A stretch of DNA of 38,896 nucleotides from Candidatus Troglogloeales bacterium (GCA_005239925.1 SBBA01000010.1:1-38896), one strand, 5' to 3'; counted from the first letter of the stretch, positions 18,007 to 28,408 are shown. Made by a program: numbers and translations. Notes: generated from the letters alone by a model not told the origin.

Positions 18007-18702
18007 TCACAACTTCATCTCATCTTTCACAACCTTTCCATCCTTCAAGGAAATGATGCGATCGGCATGAGAGGCTAAGGTCAGATCATGTGTCACCAGA
18101 ATCAGCGTTGATTTCTGAGACCGGTTAAGCCCTAGAAGAAGATCGATAATGCGTTGTCCATTTTCGGTATCCAGGTTGCCGGTTGGTTCATCGGCCAGAA
18201 GAAGCGCGGGCCTTGTTATAGCCGCTCTGGCAATAGCAACCCGTTGCATCTCCCCGCCCGATAATTGAGAGGGATAATGATCTTCCCGACCGAGAAGCCC
18301 AACCTCTTTTAAAAGAGCAGAGGCTGTCTCCGTAGCATTCCGCTCTCGTTTTAACTCTAAAGGCACCAGCACATTCTCTAACGCCGTCAGCGTCGGAAGA
18401 AGATGAAAGAACTGGAAGATCAGGCCAATGCGGTCACGCCGAAAACGGGCAAGATCATCCTCATTCATTTTTGTAATGATTGTATCGTCAATTATAATCG
18501 ATCCGGATGTCGCCTGATCCAGCCCGGCGATCAGTCCCAACAAGGTGGACTTGCCGCTGCCCGAAGGCCCTACAATCGCAACGCACTGACCCGTGGGGAT
18601 TTCAAGATCAATCCGGTCCAACGCTGTGATTCCAGAGTCACTGCCCCCACCCTGTTTAAAAACCATTGTCAGATTAGAAATTTTGATCATTGTCTTATCC
18701 AC
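18007..18702 (-). CDS. ybbA: ABC transporter ATPase, YbbA/LolD type
   Basis: 231 residues. Walker [10 protein letters not shown] (45-53), signature LSGGE (147-151), Walker B LLLADEP (167-173), H-loop in LVTHD. The MacB/LolD-type sequence following Walker A ([14 protein letters not shown]) fits the exporter group that pairs with FtsX-type permeases. GTG 18702 has a GGAAGGG site; ATG 18690 is a possible alternative. Its permease gene lies 1.1 kb downstream, beyond brnTA-higA. It is divergent from tesA, as in E. coli. Confidence 0.93.
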   Translation of the reverse strand: MDKTMIKISNLTMVFKQGGGSDSGITALDRIDLEIPTGQCVAIVGPSGSGKSTLLGLIAGLDQATSGSIIIDDTIITKMNEDDLARFRRDRIGLIFQFFHLLPTLTALENVLVPLELKRERNATETASALLKEVGLLGREDHYPSQLSGGEMQRVAIARAAITRPALLLADEPTGNLDTENGQRIIDLLLGLNRSQKSTLILVTHDLTLASHADRIISLKDGKVVKDEMKL

Positions 18703-18748
18703 CCCTTCCCGGCCTCCCCCTCGAGGGGGAGAGAAAGAGGGGGGGTGA
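18703..18748. repeat. Repeat R3 copy with CTCCCCCTCGAGGGGGAG palindrome
   Basis: An 18-base perfect palindrome at 18714-18731, flanked by CCCCTTCCCGGC and AGAAAGAGGGGG. A diverged copy lies at 34261-34302. It sits in the divergent ybbA/tesA promoter region. Confidence 0.65.
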
Positions 18749-18777
18749 TTGCGCTATAAGGATTTCTATTATACACT
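18749..18777 (+). promoter_or_regulatory. Likely promoter of the tesA-like gene
   Basis: TTGCGC (18749-18754), 17-base spacer, TACACT (18772-18777), 12 bases before the ATG. Each box matches consensus at 4 of 6 positions. Confidence 0.5.
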
Positions 18778-18789
18778 AGGCGAAGAAAG

Positions 18790-19482
18790 ATGAGGGAACC
18801 ATTAAAACTGATTTTCTTTGTGAGCTTCTTCTTGTTTGCCAGTTGTCAGGAAAAAGCAACACCCTCCAATACCCCTCAAAAAATCGAGGAGGCTCATTCT
18901 ATTGATCTAAAAAACACTGAAGAAAAGCAGGTGATTGTTGCGTTTGGAGACAGTCTTACTGCGGGGTATGAGGTTGCACCCCATGAGGCGTATCCTGCCA
19001 TTTTAGAAAAAATCTTGATTAAGGAAGGATGGCCCTACCGGATCATTAATGCGGGAATTTCCGGAGATACGACGGCCGGGGGTGTGGAGAGGATTACGTT
19101 TGTGCTTCAGCATCAACCCAAGATTGTTATTCTGGAGTTAGGGGCCAACGACGGGTTGAGGGGACTGCCCCTTTCCCAAATAGAACAAAACCTCTCTATC
19201 ATGATTGAGCAGCTTAAAAAAGCCGGTGTCACCGTTGTTTTGGCCGGAATGAAGATTCCTCCCAATTATGGTAAGCCTTATTCCAGCGGGTTTGAGCAAA
19301 TTTATTCGACGCTGGTCGAGCGGTATCAGTTGACACTTATTCCGTTCTTTCTTGAGGGGGTGGCGGCGAACCCGTTTTTGACCCTACCCGATGGGCTGCA
19401 TCCGACGGCAAAGGGATATGAAATCATCGCAGAGCAGGTCTATCTGATCTTAAAACCGCTCCTAAAAAAAGAAGGCAGTTAA
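18790..19482 (+). CDS. tesA: SGNH/GDSL esterase, TesA-like
   Basis: 230 residues. N-terminal signal FFVSFFLFASC with Cys19 suggests a lipoprotein, unlike E. coli TesA, which is a free periplasmic protein. GDSL block AFGDSLTAGY with catalytic Ser55; GISGDTTAGG; LELGANDG with Asn120; catalytic Asp201 and His204 in DGLHPTAKGY. The family hydrolyses acyl thioesters, lysophospholipids or arylesters. Its place next to ybbA/ybbP is conserved in many bacteria. Confidence 0.92.
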   Translation: MREPLKLIFFVSFFLFASCQEKATPSNTPQKIEEAHSIDLKNTEEKQVIVAFGDSLTAGYEVAPHEAYPAILEKILIKEGWPYRIINAGISGDTTAGGVERITFVLQHQPKIVILELGANDGLRGLPLSQIEQNLSIMIEQLKKAGVTVVLAGMKIPPNYGKPYSSGFEQIYSTLVERYQLTLIPFFLEGVAANPFLTLPDGLHPTAKGYEIIAEQVYLILKPLLKKEGS

Positions 19483-19504
19483 AGCGGTCTCAACCAATAC
19501 AGGC

Positions 19505-19969
19505 TTACCACTCGCGCAGTTTCAGGATGGTTTGGTATTCTTGCTCGGTGACCGGCTGGACGGAAAGACGACTGCCCTTTCTTAAGACCATCATTTCTTC
19601 TAAAGAGGGAATCTCCCTTAACCGATCAAGCGAAATAATCTCGCGGCAAGCCCGGACAAACTTCACATCCACCATAAACCAGGTGGGACGCGCAGAATTG
19701 CTTTTGGGATCGTAATGTTTATCCGTCGGGTCCCATGCCGTAAAATCGGGGTAGGAGGCTTTGACGACCTTGGCCTCCCCCGCAATACCGACCGGCTGGG
19801 TCACGCTATGATAAAAGAGAACGCCATCTCCGACTCGCATGTCATCACGCATGAAATTACGCGCCTGATAATTGCGCACCCCATCCCAACAGGTCACCCG
19901 ATCAGCCTTTAAATCGGTAATTGAGTAGGCCGTTGGTTCCGACTTCATTAACCAGTATCGTCTTGCCAT
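19505..19969 (-). CDS. EVE-domain protein (THYN1-like)
   Basis: 154 residues from ATG 19969 (MARRYWLMKSEP). Typical EVE motifs: YWLMKSEPTAYSI, CWDGVRNYQARNFMRDDMRVGD, VLFYHS, ARPTWFMVDV. EVE domains are PUA-like folds thought to bind modified nucleotides in DNA or RNA. Convergent with tesA. A frame extension to 19990 has no family support. Confidence 0.93.
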   Translation of the reverse strand: MARRYWLMKSEPTAYSITDLKADRVTCWDGVRNYQARNFMRDDMRVGDGVLFYHSVTQPVGIAGEAKVVKASYPDFTAWDPTDKHYDPKSNSARPTWFMVDVKFVRACREIISLDRLREIPSLEEMMVLRKGSRLSVQPVTEQEYQTILKLREW

Positions 19970-20031
19970 ATACCCTTTCTTGATTGCCAACAGACTACTA
20001 TTATGACAATTTAATTATGAAATATTTTTTT

Positions 20032-20129
20032 GTCATTCCGGAATGCCTCTGTCCGGAATCCAGCCTTTCTGAAGATTCTAGATTCCGGCTTAAACATTGC
20101 CGGTCGGGACGCCGACTGCGGAATGACGG
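20032..20129. repeat. Repeat R2 copy with an R1 unit inside
   Basis: Ends GTCATTCCGGAATG and GGAATGAC; internal GTCCGGAATCCAG and GATTCCGGCTTAAACATTG. Compared with other R2 copies (ATTGCCGGAATGAC), bases 20102-20120 (GGTCGGGACGCCGACTGCG) are extra and identical to R1 copy A 1946-1964. No gene lies in this region. Confidence 0.82.
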
Positions 20130-20147
20130 CGTCCTGTTAGTAGTAGT

Positions 20148-21598
<1,451 letters not shown>

Positions 21599-21611
<13 letters not shown>

Positions 21612-22918
21612 GCTACAAACTCCTCAATCTCTTCACTGGTGTGTTTTTCGGTGACACAAATTAAAAGATGATTCTTTAATTCCGGGTAATGTTTTGCCAA
21701 ATCAATTCCCCCCAGGATTCCCTTCCGTAGCAGTTTCTTTAGAAGACTTGCGGATGACATGGGCGTCTTTACGACAAACTCCTTGAAATAAACGGAAGAA
21801 AAGGGGCAGGTAAATCCGTCAATGGCCGTAATCTTCTCTTGTAACTGGTGGGCCTTTGTCAAACAAAGCAGGGCGACCTCCTTCAACCCGGCAGGCCCCA
21901 GGGTCGCAAGATAGACGGTGGCCGCCAGGGCATTTAAGGCCTGATTGGTACAGATACCGGAGGTTGCCCGTTCACGTTTAATGTGCTGCTCGCGGGTTTG
22001 GAGGGTCAGGCAGAAGGCGGGGCGTTGGTCTGCATCCACCGTTTTGCCTACAATCCTCCCCGGCATCTGACGAATAAAATCGCGGCGCGTAGCAAAGAAA
22101 CCGACGTAGGGGCCGCCAAAGGAGATCGCATTTCCCATCGCCTGTCCCTCTCCAACGGCAATATCGGCCCCATACTCGCCCGGCGTCTTTAATAGGCCCA
22201 ACGAGATTGGGTCTACCGCCATCACCAGCAACGCGCCTTGTCGGTGTGCCTCTTCTGCGATTTCTTCCACCGACTCCAATTGGCCCAGGAAGTTCGGATG
22301 TTGAATGAGAACTGCGGCGGTCTGGTCTCCGATCTGTTCGGTTAGCTTTAAGACCGATGTTCGCCCGGCGTCTATCGGGGCCTCTTTAATCTTGATCCCG
22401 GTGCCAGAAAGATAAGTCCGAACGACCTGTCGGTAATGCGGATGGATTGCGTCGGTCATGACGACCTCGTTCTTTTTTGTGATCCGAACGGACATCAAGG
22501 CTGCCTCGGCCAACGCCGAGGCCCCATCGTAGACCGAGGCATTAGACACCTCCATGCCGGTCAGATTACAAATTAAGCTCTGATATTCATAAATGGATTG
22601 GAGCAGCCCCTGGCTCATCTCCGCTTGATAAGGAGTATAGGCGGTATAAAACTCAGATCGGGAAAGAACAGCATCTACCGTGGTGGGAATGAAGTGATCG
22701 TAGCTACCTCCCCCCAGAAAGGAAAGGAGCGTTTTGTTTTTTCTGGAAAGATTGCGCATCTCACGGCGCAATTCCATCTGCGTCAGTGGCGCGGGAAGAT
22801 TAAATAGACGATTCAGCCGAAACTCCTGGGGAATCTCTAACAGCGCATCAAACGATGCCACACCTATTTGTTGTAGCATAGCCGCCTCTTCCAGGGCGGT
22901 TTTGGGAATATATTCCAT
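21599..22918 (-). CDS. gcvPA: Glycine dehydrogenase (decarboxylating) subunit 1
   Basis: 439 residues, the N-terminal-half subunit. Motifs: FLGGGSYDHFIP, PYQAEMSQGLLQSIYEYQ, GMEVSNASVYDGA, SFGGPYVGFFA, PGRIVGKTVD, TREQHIKRERATSNICTNQ-like sequence. The split GcvPA/GcvPB form occurs in Firmicutes, Thermotogae, archaea and several other lineages. Lies 15 bases downstream of gcvT. Confidence 0.97.
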
Positions 22919-22933
22919 GTCGGTTCCTTACTT

Positions 22934-24025
22934 TTATTTTACTTTTTTGTAGAAGGGGGTTTTTACAATAACGCCGGCGGCCTCTCGGTCGCGGATCATG
23001 ACAAAAATCTCGTTCCCAACTTCGGCATAACGAATATCCACATACCCCATCCCAATGCCGCGTTTCAGGCTGGGTGAAAAATTACCAGAGGTCACCTTCC
23101 CGACCTCTTTTTGGTCCGAATAGATCAGGCACCCATCCCTGGGCACACCGCCGACGGTCAACTCAAAACCGATCAGTTGTTGTGTCGGCTTTTGAGATTG
23201 TTTTTCTCGAAGTGATTTACTGCCGATAAACTCCTTTTTTAAATCGAGAAATTGGCTTAAGCCCGCCTCAACCGGGGTTATCTGCTCATTGATTTCGTGA
23301 CCATACAGAGGATACCCCTTTTCAAGCCGAAGGGTGTCACGTGCTCCCAATCCAACCGGTTTGATACCAAGTGGACCTCCCGCTTCCATCAGGCCGTTCC
23401 ATACCTTTTCTACGGCATGAGCGGGAACAATGATTTCATATCCCCTTTCGCCTGTATAGCCGGTTCGTGCAATCGTTGCCATGGCCCCGCGGGCAAAGAC
23501 AAATTCCGTATCAATAAAGGTGCGAAGGGCAATCTCTTCCATCCCGAATGGGATTACCTGCAATAGAACATCCCATGACTTTGGCCCTTGTAACGCCAGT
23601 AACGCGGTCTCGTCCGTTACATCTTTTAATGTTGTGGAGGCGGGTAGATGGGAAGCAATCCAGGCAAAATCTTTGGCGCGGTTGGCGGCATTCACAATGA
23701 TGAAGAATCGATCTGCTCCACGCTGATAGATGTAAATATCGTCAATGACCCCACCCGCTTCATTCAATAACATCGAGTATTGTGCCCCGCCCCGTTTTAT
23801 TTTATTGAGAGGAGAGGGGACGATGTGGGACAAGGCGTTCTTAGCACCCGTACCGGATAATTCAAATCGGCCCATATGACTGATATCAAAAAGGCCCACG
23901 TCGTTTCGGACGGCATGATGTTCTTCTACCACGCCTGTATAAGAGAGCGGCATTTCCCATCCGGAGAAGGAGACAACTTTTGCCCCTAATTTCAGATGCA
24001 GGTCATATAACGGTGTTTTTTTCAT
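22934..24025 (-). CDS. gcvT: Aminomethyltransferase (glycine cleavage T-protein)
   Basis: 363 residues from ATG 24025 (MKKTPLYDLHLKLGAKVVSF). Motifs: GWEMPLSYTGVVEEHHAVR, VGLFDISHMGRFEL, ARTGYTGERGYEI, LGARDTLRLEKGYPLYGHE. It moves the one-carbon unit from aminomethyl-lipoyl-GcvH to tetrahydrofolate. A GGGA site lies about 8 bases before ATG 24025, which is preferred over ATG 24031. First gene of gcvT-gcvPA-gcvPB; gcvH, usually second, is absent. Confidence 0.96.
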   Translation of the reverse strand: MKKTPLYDLHLKLGAKVVSFSGWEMPLSYTGVVEEHHAVRNDVGLFDISHMGRFELSGTGAKNALSHIVPSPLNKIKRGGAQYSMLLNEAGGVIDDIYIYQRGADRFFIIVNAANRAKDFAWIASHLPASTTLKDVTDETALLALQGPKSWDVLLQVIPFGMEEIALRTFIDTEFVFARGAMATIARTGYTGERGYEIIVPAHAVEKVWNGLMEAGGPLGIKPVGLGARDTLRLEKGYPLYGHEINEQITPVEAGLSQFLDLKKEFIGSKSLREKQSQKPTQQLIGFELTVGGVPRDGCLIYSDQKEVGKVTSGNFSPSLKRGIGMGYVDIRYAEVGNEIFVMIRDREAAGVIVKTPFYKKVK

Positions 24026-24052
24026 GAACAAATTCCCATCGAGCGGGCGAAA

Positions 24053-24080
24053 AGTATCATATAGGTTACGGAAAGGTCAA
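24053..24080 (-). promoter_or_regulatory. Likely promoter of the gcv operon
   Basis: Minus strand: TTGACC (24075-24080), 16-base spacer, GATACT (24053-24058), about 28 bases before the gcvT start. The leader would be about 20 bases, too short for a glycine riboswitch. Confidence 0.6.
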
Positions 24081-24396
24081 GGAATCTTCAGGAAATTTCC
24101 TTTTCAGGAGAATGTACCTGAAGAGTGTAGCCGTAACAAGAGTGAGTAAAAGTTCGCTATGTTATTTGTGGGGTTTTATCTAATCCGACGAGCGGAAGCG
24201 AATAGACAGCTCCCGTTGGGAGGGACGTTGCTTGCGGCGCTTGGAATCCTCATGTACACTGCGACCATTACGGTTCCTGTGCGTAGTAGCCCTTGCATTT
24301 GAACCGCTCGCTACGGTTTTTAGAGGTGCCCATAAAAAAATTTACAGATGATGATGGAAATGTCTGGCCTATAGGAGTGTAGGCGCGCCGTGCCTC
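24081..24396. other. Intergenic region upstream of gcvT
   Basis: No gene seen. It contains a small hairpin near 24103-24122 (TTCAGG/CCTGAA arms) and a worn forward copy of repeat R1 at about 24183-24240: GAGCGGAAGCGAATAG, AGCTCCCGTTGG, GGGACG and TGCGG in R1 order, but stem 2 is broken and the 3' box is missing. Confidence 0.55.
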
Positions 24397-24861
24397 CTAC
24401 AAAACCCCTTTGGGAGGGAGAAGCCTTTCGATAAGGGCTTTGAGAAACAAGAGTTCATCCTTCTGGGTTTCCAATGACGTTTCTATCTGCGCCAGCCGGG
24501 CCTGATGAACCCAGAGTATCCGCCCCATTGCGCCTAGAATAAAAAGGGCAATCGTCATGAAAAGCCCGAACATCCACTGCAAGGTGTCAAATCGCTTATT
24601 CATATCGTCAAACCGCTTATTCATATCATTAAACCGCTGGTTTATATCGTCAAACCGCTGGTTCATATCGTCAAATCGGCGATTCATAGAGGTCTGCAAG
24701 TCGTCAATCCGTTTATTCAGGGCCTGTTGACCGGCCTCTAATCTTGCAAGGCTTTCAATAATCTCCCGGTCACTGATTCGGGGGGCAACCTCAACGGCAT
24801 AAGCCGGCGTCAAAATAGATAAGGCAGATAGGATCACCAAAAAGGCCAACGTCTTTTTCAT
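24397..24861 (-). CDS. Heptad-repeat membrane protein of unknown function
   Basis: 154 residues from ATG 24861. Signal-like N terminus ending in TPAYA (cleavage near residue 22); a coiled coil with near-exact seven-residue repeats of the form N-[QK]-R-F-[DN]-D-[MI] at about residues 60-93; one membrane helix at about 96-113; a second short coiled coil after it. The repeats are visible in DNA as 21-base units. Small proteins of this type are common in bacteria, and their role is unknown. An upstream ATG at 24897 would add a charged stretch before the signal and is less likely. Confidence 0.82.
   Translation of the reverse strand: MKKTLAFLVILSALSILTPAYAVEVAPRISDREIIESLARLEAGQQALNKRIDDLQTSMNRRFDDMNQRFDDINQRFNDMNKRFDDMNKRFDTLQWMFGLFMTIALFILGAMGRILWVHQARLAQIETSLETQKDELLFLKALIERLLPPKGVL
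24594..24690 (-). repeat. 21-base tandem repeats encoding coiled-coil heptads
   Basis: Four to five tandem units of the form CGNTTNTTCATATCGTCAAAC (plus strand) with a few substitutions. They lie inside the heptad-repeat gene and keep frame; copy number could vary between strains. Confidence 0.75.
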
Positions 24862-24941
24862 AGTGTCATTGTGAAACAGATTGCGCTTACGTGTCAACCG
24901 CAGGGTGGAATTGTGTCGAAAAGGATTAAGCGTACCCTTTT

Positions 24942-26957
24942 TTATACCTGTTGTCGCACATCCTCCGAGGCAATTTCCACAGGAACGGTTTGAGGGGCAG
25001 ACACGACCACCCGCTTCCGGGTTCGTCGAAAGATATTAAGAATCACCCCCAATCCCATAATTCCTCCACCATACCAGACCCAGAGCACCAGCGGATTATG
25101 TAGGGCACGCACCCGCGCCCAGGAGCCGTCGGGTGCAACCTCCGGAATCGTTACAAAAAGATGACCGGTATAAATCTGATGAATCGCAGCCTCCGTTGTG
25201 GGTGTTTGTGATACCTCGTAAATACGCTTCTGAGGGCGTAACTCTGTGATCAACGTCTTGTCACGCATAATCTCAAAGTGGGCCTCATGACCCGCCCAGT
25301 TTCCTCCCGTTGTCGGATAGAGTTTAAGCAGTTTGAAGTCATATTGATTTAGGGAAATTACATCACCCGGCTTCATAATCTCCATCTTCTCCGCCTGAAA
25401 CAGCGTGGAGGCGACAATCCCCACCGTCATCACCAGCACGCCCACATGCGTTAATATCCCCGCCGTCTTTCTGGGGTTTTGTTTCAACCCTCGTACGATC
25501 CCGGTCATCAAGCCCGTCTGCTCCCGATCGGCCCACATCTTCCCCAGATTCACGTAATCCTGAATAATCGCCGTGCCCGTAAAAAACGTGACCGATAATG
25601 CCGAAAGGGCATATCCATCACGAATACCGATCAGATAGAAAGTAGGAAGCGAACAAAATGCCACGGTTAACGGCAGCGTAAAAATATCTTTAAGCGCGCT
25701 CACCGAACATTTACGCCAGGGGATATAGGGTCCAATCCCCATCAGAAGGATAATCCCCCAGGCAACCGGCATAAACACCGCGTTGTAATAAGGCGGCCCC
25801 ACCGAGACCTTCTGGAATTCCATCACCTCCACAAAAAGGGGATACAGCGTGCCAATAAAAACGATAATAAAGGCAATGATAAAAAAAAGATTGTTGTAAA
25901 GAAACGCCGCCTCCTTGGAGAGAATCGATTCCATCTCCACGCGGCTCTTTAATTTCTGGGAGCGTGCGATCAACATCCCAAAAGAAAGGATCAGCATGAA
26001 GGTGAGGAAGGCCAGAATATAGACCCCCCGGCCGGGATCATTGGCAAAGGAGTGAACGGAGGAGAGGATGCCGCTGCGCACCAGAAAGGTTCCGATGAGC
26101 GAAAGTGAAAAGGCCAAAATAATTAGAAACAGGTTCCAGACCAGAAACATCTTTCGGGACTCCTGCACCATGACGGAATGCAGAAACGCCGTTGCCACCA
26201 GCCACGGCATGAACGAGGCGTTTTCAACCGGATCCCAGCCCCAGTACCCGCCCCATCCCAATTCGTAATAGGCCCAGTATCCTCCCATCAAAATCCCCGT
26301 GGTCAACGCGAGCCAGGCAAACAGGGTCCATCGCTGCGTGGTCTTAATCCACTCCTCGGAAAGCCGCCCGGAGAAGAGCGCGGACATGGCAAAAGAATAC
26401 GGAATGGACAAGCCGACATATCCCAGATAAAGCATCGGGGGATGAATCACCATCGCGGGGTCTTGCAGGAGGGGATTGAGGTCCTTGCCATCGGGCGGAA
26501 TAAACGGGGTGCGCTCAAACGGGTTCGATAAGAAGAGAATCAGCATCAGGAATCCGGTGAGGAGCGTCGATTCAGTAAAGATCAGATACGGCATGACCGC
26601 CGGTTGGGTCTTCCAGTGAATCAGAACGGCCAACATGCAGAAGAGGGAGAGTACCCATGCCCAGAGCAGCAGCGAGCCTTCATGGCCTCCCCACAAACCG
26701 GCCACCTTGTAAAAAATCGGGAGCTTACTATTCGAAGCGCCATAGACGTATTTCACGGAATAGTCCTGTGTCACAAACGAGTAGATCATGGCTGCCATGC
26801 CGATCGTGATCAGGAAGAAATTTAATGTGACGGCCTGTCGGCCCACGGAGACCCAAACCCCGTTTCGGGTGCTTAGCCCTACCCAGGGGGTCGCCATGCC
26901 GACGATGGCGAGTACCAGTGCGGTTATGGTAGCAAAATGTCCAAATTCAAGAATCAA
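24942..26957 (-). CDS. ccmF: Cytochrome c heme lyase subunit CcmF
   Basis: 671 residues, about 15 membrane helices. Motifs: LWGGHEGSLLLWAW (88-101), IHPPMLYLGY with His172, and the WWD heme-handling motif GWGGYWGWDPVENASFMPW (234-252). CcmF/H attaches heme to apocytochrome c in the periplasm. TTG start at 26957 with an AAGGAG site, whose first bases overlap the stop of the preceding 68-aa gene. It lies about 7 kb from ccmE and the other ccm genes, separated by TA genes. Pieces of its 5' end are duplicated at 29252-29392 and 30780-30834. Confidence 0.96.
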   Translation of the reverse strand: MILEFGHFATITALVLAIVGMATPWVGLSTRNGVWVSVGRQAVTLNFFLITIGMAAMIYSFVTQDYSVKYVYGASNSKLPIFYKVAGLWGGHEGSLLLWAWVLSLFCMLAVLIHWKTQPAVMPYLIFTESTLLTGFLMLILFLSNPFERTPFIPPDGKDLNPLLQDPAMVIHPPMLYLGYVGLSIPYSFAMSALFSGRLSEEWIKTTQRWTLFAWLALTTGILMGGYWAYYELGWGGYWGWDPVENASFMPWLVATAFLHSVMVQESRKMFLVWNLFLIILAFSLSLIGTFLVRSGILSSVHSFANDPGRGVYILAFLTFMLILSFGMLIARSQKLKSRVEMESILSKEAAFLYNNLFFIIAFIIVFIGTLYPLFVEVMEFQKVSVGPPYYNAVFMPVAWGIILLMGIGPYIPWRKCSVSALKDIFTLPLTVAFCSLPTFYLIGIRDGYALSALSVTFFTGTAIIQDYVNLGKMWADREQTGLMTGIVRGLKQNPRKTAGILTHVGVLVMTVGIVASTLFQAEKMEIMKPGDVISLNQYDFKLLKLYPTTGGNWAGHEAHFEIMRDKTLITELRPQKRIYEVSQTPTTEAAIHQIYTGHLFVTIPEVAPDGSWARVRALHNPLVLWVWYGGGIMGLGVILNIFRRTRKRVVVSAPQTVPVEIASEDVRQQV

Positions 26958-26967
26958 TGATGGCTCC

Positions 26968-27174
26968 TTATTGTAGTTTCGATTTTTTCCTCAATTGCAT
27001 GGCTTTGGTGCTTAGCTCTGAAACAGACCTGTCCACCCAAAGCGTCCTTTGCCACTTCGTGTAATCAAACGGTTCTCTCATGACTAACGAAATGAACCTC
27101 TCCGCTTCGACCTCTCCTAGGGTATTGATAAGCGCTTCAACCCCTTTCACTTTTATTTCTGTATCCGTAATCAT
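26968..27174 (-). CDS. Small partner (likely antitoxin) of a PIN protein
   Basis: 68 residues starting MITDTEIKVKGVEALINTLGE. It overlaps the PIN gene by ATGA and has its own GAGGT site. The sequence GEVEAERFI...REPFDYTKWQ matches small proteins I have seen paired with PIN proteins of this type, so an antitoxin role is likely but not shown. Its TAA stop provides the first bases of the ccmF TAAGGAG site, so ccmF is tightly coupled to it. Confidence 0.75.
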   Translation of the reverse strand: MITDTEIKVKGVEALINTLGEVEAERFISLVMREPFDYTKWQRTLWVDRSVSELSTKAMQLRKKSKLQ

Positions 27175-27605
27175 TTTGTTACCTCCTTTATAAAAGAGAT
27201 GGGGTCGCTCACCTTAATTTCCCTAATGCCGGATGCTTTCTTGATCAATTCGTCATCCGTTGTTAAAAGGTATTCGCATTGCATGGAGATTGCACAGGCT
27301 AAATGGATAGAATCTTTGCTTTTGATTCCCATAGGGTAAAACTTCTCGGCTATTTTAACAATTTCCTTCGTCTCGTCTGTATCAGCAGAAGCGTGGTTCT
27401 TCCAGCCTCGGATGGCGAGTCTTCTTTGTTCAAATGGATTTGCCTCATTTTCAAAATCTAAAATGTAAGACCATGTGAGGTCAATTTCTTTTTGTAGAAT
27501 GCGTTGTTGAATGTTTAACTTGGCTTCCGTTTCAAGCTGAATGCGAAGTTGCTTCTGGTCGTCAAAAGGACGATTGAAACAACTAATATCAAGGTATATT
27601 TTCAT
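27171..27605 (-). CDS. PIN-domain ribonuclease (toxin-like)
   Basis: 144 residues from ATG 27605 (MKIYLDISCFNRPFDD). PIN features: N-terminal YLDIS with the first acidic residue, an internal E in DFENEANPFE, SKDSIHLACAI with the second Asp, and TTDDELIKKA near the end. PIN toxins of the VapC kind cut RNA. A GTG at 27638 (GTGA overlap with the preceding gene) would add 11 residues; the family start favours ATG 27605, although it lacks a clear ribosome binding site. Confidence 0.85.
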   Translation of the reverse strand: MKIYLDISCFNRPFDDQKQLRIQLETEAKLNIQQRILQKEIDLTWSYILDFENEANPFEQRRLAIRGWKNHASADTDETKEIVKIAEKFYPMGIKSKDSIHLACAISMQCEYLLTTDDELIKKASGIREIKVSDPISFIKEVTK

Positions 27606-27634
27606 CTGGCAAATTGCAATTTTTATGGTACGGC

Positions 27635-28408
27635 TCACTCTTCAGGAATTATGGAAGGGTGACGCCAATTCCAGATTATTTTTTTAGGTGAATGGTTTAG
27701 AAGGTTAGAATTAACTTTATTAGATATATCCTGTTCCACTGTTGTTAAATTATGCCGTAACTCTTCAATGTCGATCTGGTCCAAAGTAAAATAGAATTTT
27801 TTATCCTCTAAAATTAGTTTTCTTGGTGACTCCATATGAAATGTCAAAGTATATTTTCCATGTTTCCACCAAAAGGCCTCCATGTGGGCCTTTACAAAAT
27901 CTTTAAACTGCTTACTTTGGAGCGTCTTATTGACAAAATCAGGATCATTTTCTTTCAAGAATCTGAAGTGGGTGAGTAATTCCGTAAAGAGTTTGTTAGT
28001 TGTCTGATCAAATTTGGGTTCTTGAAATCGTACGAATTTCTCTAAAAGAATGTCAGTTCCGATCTTGAATGCAATGGGTGTTTGATCCTTTGAAACAACC
28101 TGACGGTTACCTTCTTCATCTGTAATTTCACTGAAGATTTCTTTCATACCCACCCACCTAAATTCATGTTGGTCTCCGTCTTCGTGGGTTAGGCGAATCC
28201 TAAATTCATTGACTATTGCGTCACGGCGATCGGAAGAGAACGCAAGACGTATATTCAATATGGGCCCTAAGGCGGTAAATCCCAATTCAGCACTCCGCGC
28301 CGGGATGATAGTAACATGGGGTGTTGCAAAATAGCGGTACAACCATGTGCCGATTTGAGGCAACCAAGCTGCTGCACCAATGTAAGCTGCTATTTCTTCC
28401 GGTCTCAT
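27635..28408 (-). CDS. Hypothetical protein in the TA array
   Basis: 257 residues starting MRPEEIAAYIGAAAWLPQIG. The first ~30 residues are fairly hydrophobic and could touch the membrane; the rest is soluble-looking, with a likely beta-rich middle (LGPILNIRLAFSSDRRD) and a basic, aromatic C terminus. I do not recognise the family. It lies between a hicB-like gene and a PIN toxin and may overlap the latter by GTGA, so it could be a cargo or defence gene; that is a guess. Confidence 0.75.
   Translation of the reverse strand: MRPEEIAAYIGAAAWLPQIGTWLYRYFATPHVTIIPARSAELGFTALGPILNIRLAFSSDRRDAIVNEFRIRLTHEDGDQHEFRWVGMKEIFSEITDEEGNRQVVSKDQTPIAFKIGTDILLEKFVRFQEPKFDQTTNKLFTELLTHFRFLKENDPDFVNKTLQSKQFKDFVKAHMEAFWWKHGKYTLTFHMESPRKLILEDKKFYFTLDQIDIEELRHNLTTVEQDISNKVNSNLLNHSPKKIIWNWRHPSIIPEE

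Noticed and set aside
24032-24250. Glycine riboswitch upstream of gcvT
   Set aside because: The likely promoter leaves a leader of only about 20 bases, and I see no glycine aptamer-like core in the minus-strand sequence further upstream.
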